Below are positions 15,962 through 23,909 of a stretch of 64,000 nt of DNA, piece after piece. Each line of letters starts with the position of its first letter. The first letter of the stretch is position 1. The position numbers and the translations under genes are program-made. This DNA comes from an uncultured Fluviicola sp. (GTDB lineage: Bacteria > Bacteroidota > Bacteroidia > Flavobacteriales > Crocinitomicaceae): positions 107,959-171,958 of the forward strand of contig NZ_CAMLDC010000010.1 of the NCBI RefSeq assembly GCF_946478805.1, read 5' to 3'. Below the pieces are notes generated by a model. The model was given only the letters and a program-made list of their open reading frames with translations, made no database searches and was not told the origin of the DNA.

Positions 15962-18028
15962 TTAGTGTTTCTGAACACGGAAAGTTACTTGTTGACCATC
16001 AACCAAACCGGTCACAAAGTACATTCCCGGCGCCTGATTTGAGAAATCAACATCAATCGTTTGAGCAGAAGAATTGGAAGATCCGAATTGAATCGCTTTC
16101 CCCTGGATGTCAACCACGTTTAGAATCGAGAAATCAGCTCCCGAAGTTACTCGTGCAGTGAACATCCCGGTTGTCGGATTAGGATAGATTTCCAAACCGA
16201 ATTCCTGCCCGTTTTCTGTCAAACCTAAACATGCATCCACATGGATTGTAAACATTGCTTCGCCGTCACAGCCATTCGCATCCGTATATGAATACGTAAT
16301 CACATGATCACCTGCTCCAGCCGCTGCAGGATCCAAGACGCCTGCGCTCACTCCCATTCCCGAATAAGTTCCCCCAGCCGGACTTCCACCGGAAAGTGTC
16401 AATGGTGCATGATTGATACACATCGTTGAAACCGGTGATGTGAATGAAACCGTTGGTGCCGGATTTACCGTAATGTCGGTTGTTGCAGCATTCGAACAAT
16501 TGTTCGCATCAGTATAGGTATACGTGATTGTTTGAGTTCCTGCTGAAGGATCGAAATCACCACTTGCATTCACTCCTGTTCCACTATACATTCCTCCTGA
16601 AGGGCTTCCTCCGGTCAATGCTACAGGACTTGCGTTGCTGCATACCGGTGAAATAGCACTTTGAGTTACTGTTGGAGATGGATTTACCATAATAGTTGTA
16701 CTCGTATTATTTGAACAACCATTTGCATCTGTGTATGTATAGGTAACTGTTTGGGTTCCTGCCATCGGATCAAAATCCGAACCTGTAACGCCTGTTCCGC
16801 TGAATGTACCTCCTGCCGGGCTTTCTCCTGTCAATGCCAGAGTTCCGGAATTATCACAAACTGCTGAAATCGGAGCTAATGAAACTACCGGAGCATTATT
16901 TACAGTAATGGTATAATTCGAATTGAATGCGCAACCATATGGATCTGTATAATCATATGTAATCGTTTGTGTTCCTGACATCGGATCAAAATCACTTCCC
17001 GTAACTCCTGTTCCTGAATAAGTTCCTCCTGCCGGTGAACCTTCTATCAAGGTATAATTCCCAGTATTATCACATAAAGCCGGAGCTGTCGCAAACGTGA
17101 TCGGATTGGCAGGACAGACTACTGTAATCGAATAACTTTGAGATCCTGAACATCCGCTCGCATCACTTACAGTTACGGTATAATTGAATGTTCCTGTAGC
17201 AGTTGGAGTTCCCGAAATGGTGCCACTTGTACTCAAAGTCAATCCCGGAGGAAGGGCTCCTGCCGTAACCGCATAATTCGGTGCTCCCAAAGCTCCTGTC
17301 TGAGTTAAAGCCAACGAATATGCAGAACCTGCAACTCCACCTGTCAGAGCACCACCAGGAGTCATCGTGAAAGAAGGACAAACATACGGTGTATAATCCA
17401 CCTGGTCGATCCCGATGTAATCCGAATTGGTACCGGATAATCCTGCACTTGTTACAAAATAACGGAATGCAATACGACCCGAAGTCGGTGCCGGAAGACC
17501 TGAAATGGTGATTGTATACATGGTCCATGTAGTCGGATAAACCCCTAAGACAAGCGACGGATTGACACTCAATAAAAGTGTCGTATAATCTCCGACGGCT
17601 GATCCGGTTCCAACAGATGTGCTCGCACCATTTGTACTTAAACGAACTTCCAATCTGTCAGCATATGTATCCGGAGATGGTTTCCTTGTATAGAACGTGA
17701 TTACGTCCCCATTGCGGAATGTACGATTAGGGGTCATCAACCAGTTACTGATCGTACCTGTACTACCGGTATTGTTATAGTTTGCTCCAATGTATGCATT
17801 GGTAGCACCGTTGTACGAATCAAATGGTCCGCCGGCGCCAACAGGATTCCCCTGAAACCAGTTTGTTGAACCAACAGCAACACTGGCGTTTGTCATCACC
17901 CAGTCATTTCCTGCTAGTGTCGTGATGTCATTAAAACTCTCTGAGAAGGATTGTGCATTGTATTTTGAGATACTCCCAAGTGCAAATAAGCCGCACAAAG
18001 CAGCTGTCTTTAAAATTCTTGCTTTCAT
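15962..18028 (-). CDS. T9SS-exported adhesin-like protein with four PKD-like repeats
   Basis: A 688-residue secreted protein. Order: signal peptide (about 1-25); a choice-of-anchor/cleaved-adhesin-like domain (about 28-215, with NYNNTGSTGTISNWLMTP and ITFYTRKPSP); a putative Ig (He_PIG-like) domain (about 225-300, containing LPPGLTLSTSGTISGTPTATG); four repeats of about 75 residues each keyed by SPAGGTYSGTGV, DFDP and YTYTDANGC; and a type-A T9SS tail from LEIYPNPTTGMFTARV to the end. Each repeat has Cys at both ends, suggesting intra-repeat disulphides. The design is that of a surface adhesin or glycan-binding protein. The small secreted gene at 18041-18394 is 12 bases upstream and probably cotranscribed. 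Confidence 0.88.
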   Translation of the reverse strand: MKARILKTAALCGLFALGSISKYNAQSFSESFNDITTLAGNDWVMTNASVAVGSTNWFQGNPVGAGGPFDSYNGATNAYIGANYNNTGSTGTISNWLMTPNRTFRNGDVITFYTRKPSPDTYADRLEVRLSTNGASTSVGTGSAVGDYTTLLLSVNPSLVLGVYPTTWTMYTITISGLPAPTSGRIAFRYFVTSAGLSGTNSDYIGIDQVDYTPYVCPSFTMTPGGALTGGVAGSAYSLALTQTGALGAPNYAVTAGALPPGLTLSTSGTISGTPTATGTFNYTVTVSDASGCSGSQSYSITVVCPANPITFATAPALCDNTGNYTLIEGSPAGGTYSGTGVTGSDFDPMSGTQTITYDYTDPYGCAFNSNYTITVNNAPVVSLAPISAVCDNSGTLALTGESPAGGTFSGTGVTGSDFDPMAGTQTVTYTYTDANGCSNNTSTTIMVNPSPTVTQSAISPVCSNASPVALTGGSPSGGMYSGTGVNASGDFDPSAGTQTITYTYTDANNCSNAATTDITVNPAPTVSFTSPVSTMCINHAPLTLSGGSPAGGTYSGMGVSAGVLDPAAAGAGDHVITYSYTDANGCDGEAMFTIHVDACLGLTENGQEFGLEIYPNPTTGMFTARVTSGADFSILNVVDIQGKAIQFGSSNSSAQTIDVDFSNQAPGMYFVTGLVDGQQVTFRVQKH

Positions 18029-18040
18029 AAGTTCAGTGAA

Positions 18041-18394
18041 TTAACGGGTTTGAGGATTCGTTACTTCTGAATAACGTGTGATTTCTTCTTGCAATTGACC
18101 TTTCAACTGCGCATCGGTTGTTTTCTCCAATTCAACTTTCAGTAAACGAAGGTATTCTTCTTTCAACACACGAAATTCGTCATTCAATTTACTCACTTGA
18201 GCTCTGGATGTAGCAGTTGACTGATTGATCTCTACTTGTTTTGAATCCAATTTTGCACGTTGAGCGCTTAAACCTGCATGTGATGAAACAACAATAGGAG
18301 TCGATTCCTTTGGAGTTTTAGTTTGGGATTGTCCATAGCTCGAAAACGATAACGAGCACATGAAAAGTCCGATGAATAGTAACTTTTTTTTCAT
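18041..18394 (-). CDS. Small secreted hypothetical protein, coiled-coil
   Basis: A 117-residue protein with a signal peptide (about 1-21, MKKKLLFIGLFMCSLSFSSYG). The mature part is charged and helical; a long Lys/Glu/Leu heptad-like stretch (about 50-105, with VSKLNDEFRVLKEEYLRLLK) predicts a coiled coil. No family is recognised. It lies immediately upstream of the adhesin-like gene on the same strand and may be a periplasmic helper, which is inference from position only. Confidence 0.6.
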   Translation of the reverse strand: MKKKLLFIGLFMCSLSFSSYGQSQTKTPKESTPIVVSSHAGLSAQRAKLDSKQVEINQSTATSRAQVSKLNDEFRVLKEEYLRLLKVELEKTTDAQLKGQLQEEITRYSEVTNPQTR

Positions 18395-18740
18395 GGTAAT
18401 CTGTTTAGTTGTTCAAAAATAGAAAATTACGTGTCGCGATAAATACCAAAAGCAGTCGAAAGAAGAGAATCAGGGGTTTACCCTTGAAATAGAAAATGTG
18501 CTGCAACCCATTTATGGAGTTCAACTGAAGACTATCGAAAACAACCTTCTGACCTGTTTAGATTTCACCTGTGAATAGTAACCTTATTTTTAATGTAAGT
18601 AATAGTATATGTATCGGCAAAAATATCAATTAATCAGGTAGTTAAAAGCAGATTTAGCGACAAATGAGCATATTCCACCTATGAATTAGCCAATTCAAGG
18701 GTTGAGTAAATATTTAATGAAAATTTAATAGAAACTAAAC
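18395..18740. other. Non-coding stretch upstream of the small secreted gene
   Basis: About 346 AT-rich bases between the start of the small secreted gene and the stop of rimO. No gene, clear hairpin or strong promoter was recognised. Confidence 0.4.
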
Positions 18741-20054
18741 TTACAGCACGAATTTTCCGTAAAGATCGTAATGGTCGGCAGAAGTGATCTCTACCAGGGC
18801 AAAATCCCCGATACTTACATATCCTTCCGATTTCTTCACCAACACTTCATTATCCACTTCAGGTGAATCGAATTCTGTCCGACCGATGAAATAATCTCCT
18901 TCAATCCGATCAAAAAGGACTTTAAACGTTTTTCCGATCTTCTCCTGGTTCATTTCATAGCTGATACCGGATTGAAGTTCCATGATCTCATCCGCACGCT
19001 GGCGTTTTACCTCTTCCGGCACGTCATCTTCCAAAGAATAAGCATGGGTATCCTCTTCATGGGAATACGTGAAAATTCCCAAACGGTCAAAACGCATGCG
19101 TTCCACGAAGTCGTACATTTCCCGGAAATCCTCTTCTGTTTCTCCGGGATATCCGGCAATCATGGTAGTGCGGATTGCAACACCCGGAACTTTTTCACGG
19201 ATAGTATTCACCAAAGCTTCTGTCTTCTCACGGGTGATTCCTCTTCGCATGGATTGAAGGATTTTTGTAGAACCATGTTGTAGCGGCATATCCAAATACA
19301 AACATACGTTCGGATGTTTCACCATCGCATCCAATACATCCATTGGGAAACCTGCCGGGAAAGCATAATGTAAACGAATCCATTCAATTCCTTCAACAGC
19401 CGCCAATTGATCCAACAATTCAGCCAGGTTCCGTTTTTTGTATATATCCAATCCGTAATAGGTCAAATCTTGTGCTATCAACAGGATTTCCTTCACACCC
19501 TGGGCAGCTAAAGCTTTTGCAGAATTCACCAATTGATCCAATGGAGTGGAGACGTGTTTTCCACGCATTAACGGAATCGCACAAAACGAACACGGTCTGT
19601 CACAACCTTCTGCAATTTTAAAGTATGCATAATGGGAAGGAGTTGTCAATAAACGTTCCCCAACCAATTCGTGTTTGTAATCCGCTTTTAATGTTTTCAA
19701 TAAGCGCGGCAAGTCCCGTGTTCCAAAAAACGCGTCCACCTCCGGAATTTCTTGCTCCAGATCGTCCTTATAGCGTTGAACAAGGCAACCGGTGACATAA
19801 ACTTTATCGACCAATCCTTCATTCTTCGCATCCGCATAACGCAAAATCGTATCGATTGATTCTTGTTTTGCATTGTCAATAAAACCACAAGTATTGATGA
19901 TTACAATTTCAGAATCATCCTGTTTGGCTTCATGTTCCACTTCAAATTTATTGGCTTTCAATTGCGCCATCAAAACTTCGGAGTCAAAGGTATTCTTTGC
20001 ACAGCCAAGTGTTATGACATTTACTTTATTCTTACGAAGTGTTTTTGTTTTCAT
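18741..20054 (-). CDS. rimO: Ribosomal protein S12 methylthiotransferase RimO
   Basis: Radical-SAM enzyme that adds a methylthio group to an aspartate of ribosomal protein S12. The N-terminal UPF0004 domain has its three cluster cysteines (LGCAKNTFDSE, NTCGFID, TGCLVQRY); the radical-SAM motif is EGCDRPCSFC at about 148-157, and a C-terminal TRAM domain follows residue 370. The IPLMRGKHVSTPLDQL block is typical of RimO rather than MiaB. The ATG at 20054 is preferred over a TTG 12 bases upstream: an exact TAnnTTTG element at 20075-20082 would place the transcript start close by. A 32-bp palindrome separates it from lgt. Confidence 0.95.
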   Translation of the reverse strand: MKTKTLRKNKVNVITLGCAKNTFDSEVLMAQLKANKFEVEHEAKQDDSEIVIINTCGFIDNAKQESIDTILRYADAKNEGLVDKVYVTGCLVQRYKDDLEQEIPEVDAFFGTRDLPRLLKTLKADYKHELVGERLLTTPSHYAYFKIAEGCDRPCSFCAIPLMRGKHVSTPLDQLVNSAKALAAQGVKEILLIAQDLTYYGLDIYKKRNLAELLDQLAAVEGIEWIRLHYAFPAGFPMDVLDAMVKHPNVCLYLDMPLQHGSTKILQSMRRGITREKTEALVNTIREKVPGVAIRTTMIAGYPGETEEDFREMYDFVERMRFDRLGIFTYSHEEDTHAYSLEDDVPEEVKRQRADEIMELQSGISYEMNQEKIGKTFKVLFDRIEGDYFIGRTEFDSPEVDNEVLVKKSEGYVSIGDFALVEITSADHYDLYGKFVL

Positions 20055-20074
20055 GAAATCAACCAAAAGGGGTG

Positions 20075-20082
20075 CAAAGATA
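20075..20082 (-). promoter_or_regulatory. -7 promoter element TATCTTTG of rimO
   Basis: Exact match to the Bacteroidota -7 consensus TAnnTTTG, ending 20 bases before the ATG at 20054. No well-spaced TTG -33 element is seen. Confidence 0.6.
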
Positions 20083-20132
20083 CGACTAGTAATTCAATAT
20101 TTAAAATGCAAAATTCTGAAGCCGATAAAAAC

Positions 20133-20164
20133 CAGTAGGGGCGCGATTAATCGCGCCCCTACTG
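20133..20164. repeat. Perfect 32-bp palindrome, GGGCGCGATTAATCGCGCCC core
   Basis: Each arm is 16 bases (CAGTAGGGGCGCGATT and its complement) with no loop bases. It lies 22 bases beyond the lgt stop. A second member with the same core is at 38109-38148. There is no U run here, so it is a repeat first and a terminator only possibly. Confidence 0.9.
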
Positions 20165-20185
20165 AATTCACATAAAGATTTTCAA

Positions 20186-21076
20186 TTATTTCAATGGAAG
20201 TGGTGTCGCGACCGCTTCGTCAAATTTTGCTTGTTCTTTTTCAGGAACTTTCCGGAAAGTCAGGTAGAGACCTATCAATATGAACGGAATACTCAACAAC
20301 TGTCCTGTATTCAAAGCCCAAACATCATCGCGCTGCGTTTGTCCGACCTTAACAAATTCAATTACAAAGCGTGCTGTCCAGATCAAGATCATAAACATTC
20401 CGAATAATCTTCCCGGAATTGCTTTTGCGTTTGTTTTCCAATACATTCTAAACAAGACGAAGAATGAAAACAAATAAGTGATTGACTCATACAATTGAGC
20501 CGGATGGCGGGGCACAACCTTTCTATCTACCAAATATTCATCTCCCGCGTTGTAAAAATTGAATCCCCACGGAAGGTCTGTCGGAGTACCGATAATCTCA
20601 TGATTCACCAGGTTTCCCAAGCGGATAAAACAACCTGCAATGGCAACCGGGGCTACGATCCGGTCTAAAATCCACAACATCGGTCTTTTGACTACTGTAC
20701 GCGAATAGACATATAACATAATCAAAATTACAATTGCAGCTCCATGGCTTGCCAAACCTCCTTCCCAAACTCTCAAAATAGACAAAGGATGAGAGAAATA
20801 ACCATCTTCAATCAATGTCCCGTTCGGAGAAAAGGTATCCCAATAAGGGCCGTAAAACAAAACATGGCCTAAACGTGCTCCGATAATCGTTGCAGGAACT
20901 ACATACAGCAATAATTTATCCAGGTATTTCTCAGAAATTCCTTCTGACTTGAACATGCGTTTGATGATGTAATACCCGAAGATCATTCCACCAACGAACA
21001 ACAAGCCATATAAGTTAGGCGTAGACCATCCATCTACTAATTGAGATTCAACTCTCCAGTCAATTGCTAATTCCAC
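20186..21076 (-). CDS. lgt: Prolipoprotein diacylglyceryl transferase
   Basis: A 296-residue integral inner-membrane enzyme (seven helices) that transfers diacylglycerol from phosphatidylglycerol to the lipobox cysteine of preprolipoproteins. Family blocks are YGLLFVGGMIFGYYI, ARLGHVLFYGP, the EGGLASHGAAI block with the essential His near residue 112, and the signature FIRLGNLVNHEIIG followed by VPRHPAQLYES. It services the several lipoproteins in this window. trhO lies 32 bases upstream, and a near-consensus -7 element (TATCTTCG, 21095-21102) suggests its own promoter. Confidence 0.96.
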   Translation of the reverse strand: MELAIDWRVESQLVDGWSTPNLYGLLFVGGMIFGYYIIKRMFKSEGISEKYLDKLLLYVVPATIIGARLGHVLFYGPYWDTFSPNGTLIEDGYFSHPLSILRVWEGGLASHGAAIVILIMLYVYSRTVVKRPMLWILDRIVAPVAIAGCFIRLGNLVNHEIIGTPTDLPWGFNFYNAGDEYLVDRKVVPRHPAQLYESITYLFSFFVLFRMYWKTNAKAIPGRLFGMFMILIWTARFVIEFVKVGQTQRDDVWALNTGQLLSIPFILIGLYLTFRKVPEKEQAKFDEAVATPLPLK

Positions 21077-21094
21077 GTATCTGATTTTGTTGCC

Positions 21095-21102
21095 CGAAGA
21101 TA
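21095..21102 (-). promoter_or_regulatory. -7-like element TATCTTCG of lgt
   Basis: One mismatch from TAnnTTTG, 18 bases before the lgt ATG and inside the short trhO-lgt gap. Confidence 0.45.
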
Positions 21103-21108
21103 GCTGTT

Positions 21109-22152
21109 TTATTGATTCAATTTCTGCAATAGATGCCCAGCTCTTCCTTTTTTGAATATTTTATTGCTGTTTTCCAACCCTTTTCGCAACGCTTTTTGCT
21201 CTTCGAAAGAAAGATGGGTGATTTCCTGGCATTCAGGAGTACAGCAGCTTTCATATTTTGCATTACACTTTTCGCACTGGATGAACAGTAAATGACAGGC
21301 CTCGTTTGCACAATTCACATGTACATCAGCAGGTTCGCCACATTGATGACAGTTTGAAACAACATCGTCCGTGATCCGTTCTCCACGTCTCTCATCGAAT
21401 ACAAAGTTCTTACCGATGAACCGGTTTTCCAATCCCTTTTCCTTGCATTCGTTGGCATACTTGATAATTCCACCTTCCAACTGATGCACATTTTTGAATC
21501 CGCGGTGCTTGAACCAAGCCGAAGCTTTTTCACAGCGAATCCCACCGGTACAATACATCACGATATTCTTGTCCTCATTCCCTTTCAAATAAGCATCTTC
21601 AATAATTGGTAGGGATTCACGAAACGTATCCACATCCGGAAGAATGGCTCCTTTGAAATGCCCTACTTCATGCTCGTAATGATTCCTGAAATCAATCAGA
21701 ATAGTATTCGGATCTTGGGTCAATTCATTGAATTCTTCTGCTTTCAAGTGCTTTCCAATATCCCGCACATCGAATGATTCATCACTCAATCCATCTGCCA
21801 GGATCTTATTCCGCACTTTCACCTTCAGTTTCAGGAATGGGAACTCAGCTCCATCTTCTTCGACAGCGATATTCAATCTCACTCCATCCAAAAAGTCTAT
21901 CGAATAAAGTTCCGAACGGAAATCATTCAAGCGATTGGTCGGCACAGAGATCTGCGCATTAATTCCTTCGTGCGCTACATAAATTCGACCAACAACCTGG
22001 ACATTGTCCAATAATTGGTACAGGTAATCTCTAAATAATTGAGGATTTGCAATTTTTGCGTACTTGTAGAAAGAAATGGTCGCAAATTCATGACCAGCCT
22101 CGCGCAATTTTTGCTCTAATTCCTCTTTACTAAATGTGTTCCACAGTTGCAT
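21109..22152 (-). CDS. trhO: tRNA uridine(34) hydroxylase TrhO (rhodanese family)
   Basis: A 347-residue enzyme of the YceA/TrhO family that makes 5-hydroxyuridine at tRNA wobble position 34 using oxygen. An N-terminal acylphosphatase-like domain (VGRIYVAHEGINAQISVP at about 54-71) is followed by a rhodanese domain (about 140-235) with the catalytic loop MYCTGGIRCEKA, nucleophile Cys near residue 201. A cysteine-rich C-terminal part (CHQCGEPADVHVNC, CEKCNAKYESCC) probably binds zinc, as in long family members. An exact -7 element lies at 22182-22189. Confidence 0.94.
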   Translation of the reverse strand: MQLWNTFSKEELEQKLREAGHEFATISFYKYAKIANPQLFRDYLYQLLDNVQVVGRIYVAHEGINAQISVPTNRLNDFRSELYSIDFLDGVRLNIAVEEDGAEFPFLKLKVKVRNKILADGLSDESFDVRDIGKHLKAEEFNELTQDPNTILIDFRNHYEHEVGHFKGAILPDVDTFRESLPIIEDAYLKGNEDKNIVMYCTGGIRCEKASAWFKHRGFKNVHQLEGGIIKYANECKEKGLENRFIGKNFVFDERRGERITDDVVSNCHQCGEPADVHVNCANEACHLLFIQCEKCNAKYESCCTPECQEITHLSFEEQKALRKGLENSNKIFKKGRAGHLLQKLNQ

Positions 22153-22181
22153 GCTATGTTTGTTTTTGTAAAAAGTTGGGA

Positions 22182-22189
22182 CAAAGATA
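22182..22189 (-). promoter_or_regulatory. -7 promoter element TATCTTTG of trhO
   Basis: Exact TAnnTTTG match 29 bases before the trhO ATG. No matching -33 TTG at standard spacing. Confidence 0.55.
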
Positions 22190-22247
22190 TAAAGACTTTG
22201 GATATTAGGACATCAGGATATTAAGATTTTAGGACTGTAATAAAAAA

Positions 22248-22283
22248 GGAAACTCTGATTAACCGAAGTAAACCAGAGTTTCC
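22248..22283 (-). terminator. Intrinsic terminator, minus strand
   Basis: Read leftward: perfect 10-bp stem GGAAACTCTG / CAGAGTTTCC followed by six T. It lies about 295 bases past the stop of the 22579-23832 gene, so that transcript would have a long tail or another RNA starts in between. Confidence 0.75.
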
Positions 22284-22472
22284 GAACTTAAACTAAAGCC
22301 TAAATCATAGTCATTTAGGTTACCACTAAAACACTATTACAGAAAAACTGTAACTATTCAAAATCACATACGAATGAAAATCTGTTTTGGATTTGAGGTT
22401 TGAATAATTCCTAATTAAACTGATTATTCAATGTGAAGGGTTATTAAAAATTCTGGCTGCTATTATTACATC

Positions 22473-22505
22473 GATGAACTCAAGATGAACTCAAGATGAA
22501 CTCAA
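22473..22505. repeat. Tandem repeat, 3 x GATGAACTCAA
   Basis: Three exact, contiguous copies of an 11-base unit, close to one DNA helical turn per unit. Confidence 0.9.
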
Positions 22506-22549
22506 ATTGAATAGCTCTAAATGAAAATATTCGTAATTCGTAATTCGTA

Positions 22550-22567
22550 TCCCGATAGCTATCGGGA
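22550..22567. repeat. 18-bp palindrome TCCCGATAGCTATCGGGA
   Basis: Perfect palindrome embedded in iterated AATTCGTAATTCG sequence, 12 bases past the stop of the 22579 gene. A decayed relative is at about 3111-3132. From memory this motif is widely dispersed in Bacteroidota genomes. Confidence 0.8.
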
Positions 22568-22578
22568 CGTAATTCGAT

Positions 22579-23832
22579 CTATGTTTTCCGCTTCTGCTTC
22601 TTAGCAGCCGGGAATAAAATATTGTTCAGGATCAACCGATATCCCGGTGAATTCGGATGCAAATTTAAGTCGGTTGGCGGATCTCCAACTTTGTGCTGAA
22701 AATCTTCCGGATCATGTCCACCATAGAAGGTCCAAGTGCCTTGTCCCAATTCTCCATGAATGTAACGGGCCGTATTCAACGATTTATTTTCTCCCATAAC
22801 CAGGACGTTCGACTTGATCAGATCACGTCTGAAATCGGTGGTTTGCCCCATGAATCCGTCAATCACATCTGTGTGGCATTGGGTCAACATGGCCGGAACA
22901 ACATCCCATTTGGCGGAGAAGTCGAACAAGGTGAATTTATCCTGGTTTTCAGGCAAACGATGTAAATCTGTTCCGTCGATATTTGAATATTCGTACACCA
23001 TCGGATCCTGGACCAGTATGAAATCCTTAAATGCGAACGTCATGTTGTAGTCCAATTTATTCTGACAATTCGGATCCCGCGGATCGCCATCAAACATGCG
23101 CTCGCAGATGTCCGTGTCATGAGCGGCCAGCCCGATATCGAAACTATCGGTTCCACTGCACATGGTGAACAGGAATCCACCGCCGATCACAAAATTCCGC
23201 AGGTTATTTGCCACAGCCAATTTCAACTGCGACACTTTTGCAAAACCGAGATTGGAAGCATCTCTTTCTGCATCAGCAACCTGGTTGATGTACCAGGCTT
23301 CCCGATGGAAGGACGCGTAAAACTTTCCGTATTGACCGGTAAAATCCTCGTGATGTAAGTGCAACCAGTCGTATTTCGGAAGAACTCCCATCACGATAGC
23401 TGAATCATAAATCTTATCGTAAGGGATTTCGGCATAATCCAGTACCATCGTTACGGCATCATCCCAAGGCAAAGCACTATTGGGAGTATAAACGGCAATT
23501 TTCGGAGCTTTTTCCAATTGCACAATTTCCATGTTGACTTCCGGATTGGCAATTTCTGTCCGGATAGCATTTACCTGGCCATCGGCTACAATTTCGTAGC
23601 TCACACCACGGATAATCAATTCTTCTTCGATAGTCCGTAAATGCGGAAACAGGAATGATCCGCCACGGTAATTCAGAAGCCATTCCATCACCACCCCATT
23701 TTCAAGCACCCAGAAAGAAACTCCGTAAGCTTTCAAATGGTTTGCTTGTCTTTCATCCATTGGAACCAGGATGGAAGAGGCTGAAACGGTTTTAACAACG
23801 ATTAAGAATGCGATTGTCAGGAAAAACTTCAT
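22579..23832 (-). CDS. Secreted protein of the family often labelled asparagine synthetase B
   Basis: A 417-residue protein with a signal peptide (about 1-18). It matches from memory a conserved Bacteroidota family beginning ILVPMDERQANHLKAYGVSFWVL, then WLLNYRGGSFLF. Databases often call it asparagine synthetase B, but no glutaminase N-terminal Cys or ATP-pyrophosphatase SGGxDS loop is present and it is exported, so that name looks wrong. IAVYTPNSALPWDDAVTMVLDYAEIPYD and GGGFLFTMCSGTDSF resemble the strand-turn-nucleophile layout of glutamine-amidotransferase/ThuA-like folds, which is inference. The C-terminus ends in a basic AAKKQKRKT. It stands alone between dnaB and a repeat-rich gap. Confidence 0.65.
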   Translation of the reverse strand: MKFFLTIAFLIVVKTVSASSILVPMDERQANHLKAYGVSFWVLENGVVMEWLLNYRGGSFLFPHLRTIEEELIIRGVSYEIVADGQVNAIRTEIANPEVNMEIVQLEKAPKIAVYTPNSALPWDDAVTMVLDYAEIPYDKIYDSAIVMGVLPKYDWLHLHHEDFTGQYGKFYASFHREAWYINQVADAERDASNLGFAKVSQLKLAVANNLRNFVIGGGFLFTMCSGTDSFDIGLAAHDTDICERMFDGDPRDPNCQNKLDYNMTFAFKDFILVQDPMVYEYSNIDGTDLHRLPENQDKFTLFDFSAKWDVVPAMLTQCHTDVIDGFMGQTTDFRRDLIKSNVLVMGENKSLNTARYIHGELGQGTWTFYGGHDPEDFQHKVGDPPTDLNLHPNSPGYRLILNNILFPAAKKQKRKT

Positions 23833-23909
23833 ACTTATTTTGTGATAGACACTAAATTAATTCAAAAATAATATAACGCCGGATTTACAACATAAATTGT
23901 GAAACGGAT

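Larger units (their letters stand above)
22153..22578. other. Repeat-bearing intergenic region upstream of trhO
   Basis: A 426-base gap holding the trhO promoter, a terminator hairpin at 22248-22283, a 3 x 11-base tandem repeat, iterated AATTCGT motifs and an 18-bp palindrome. No gene is seen. Confidence 0.6.

Noticed and set aside
22550..22567. 18-bp palindrome as a phage attachment or dif site
   Set aside because: No recombinase-arm arrangement (two 11-base half-sites with a 6-base centre) and no integrated element on either side.
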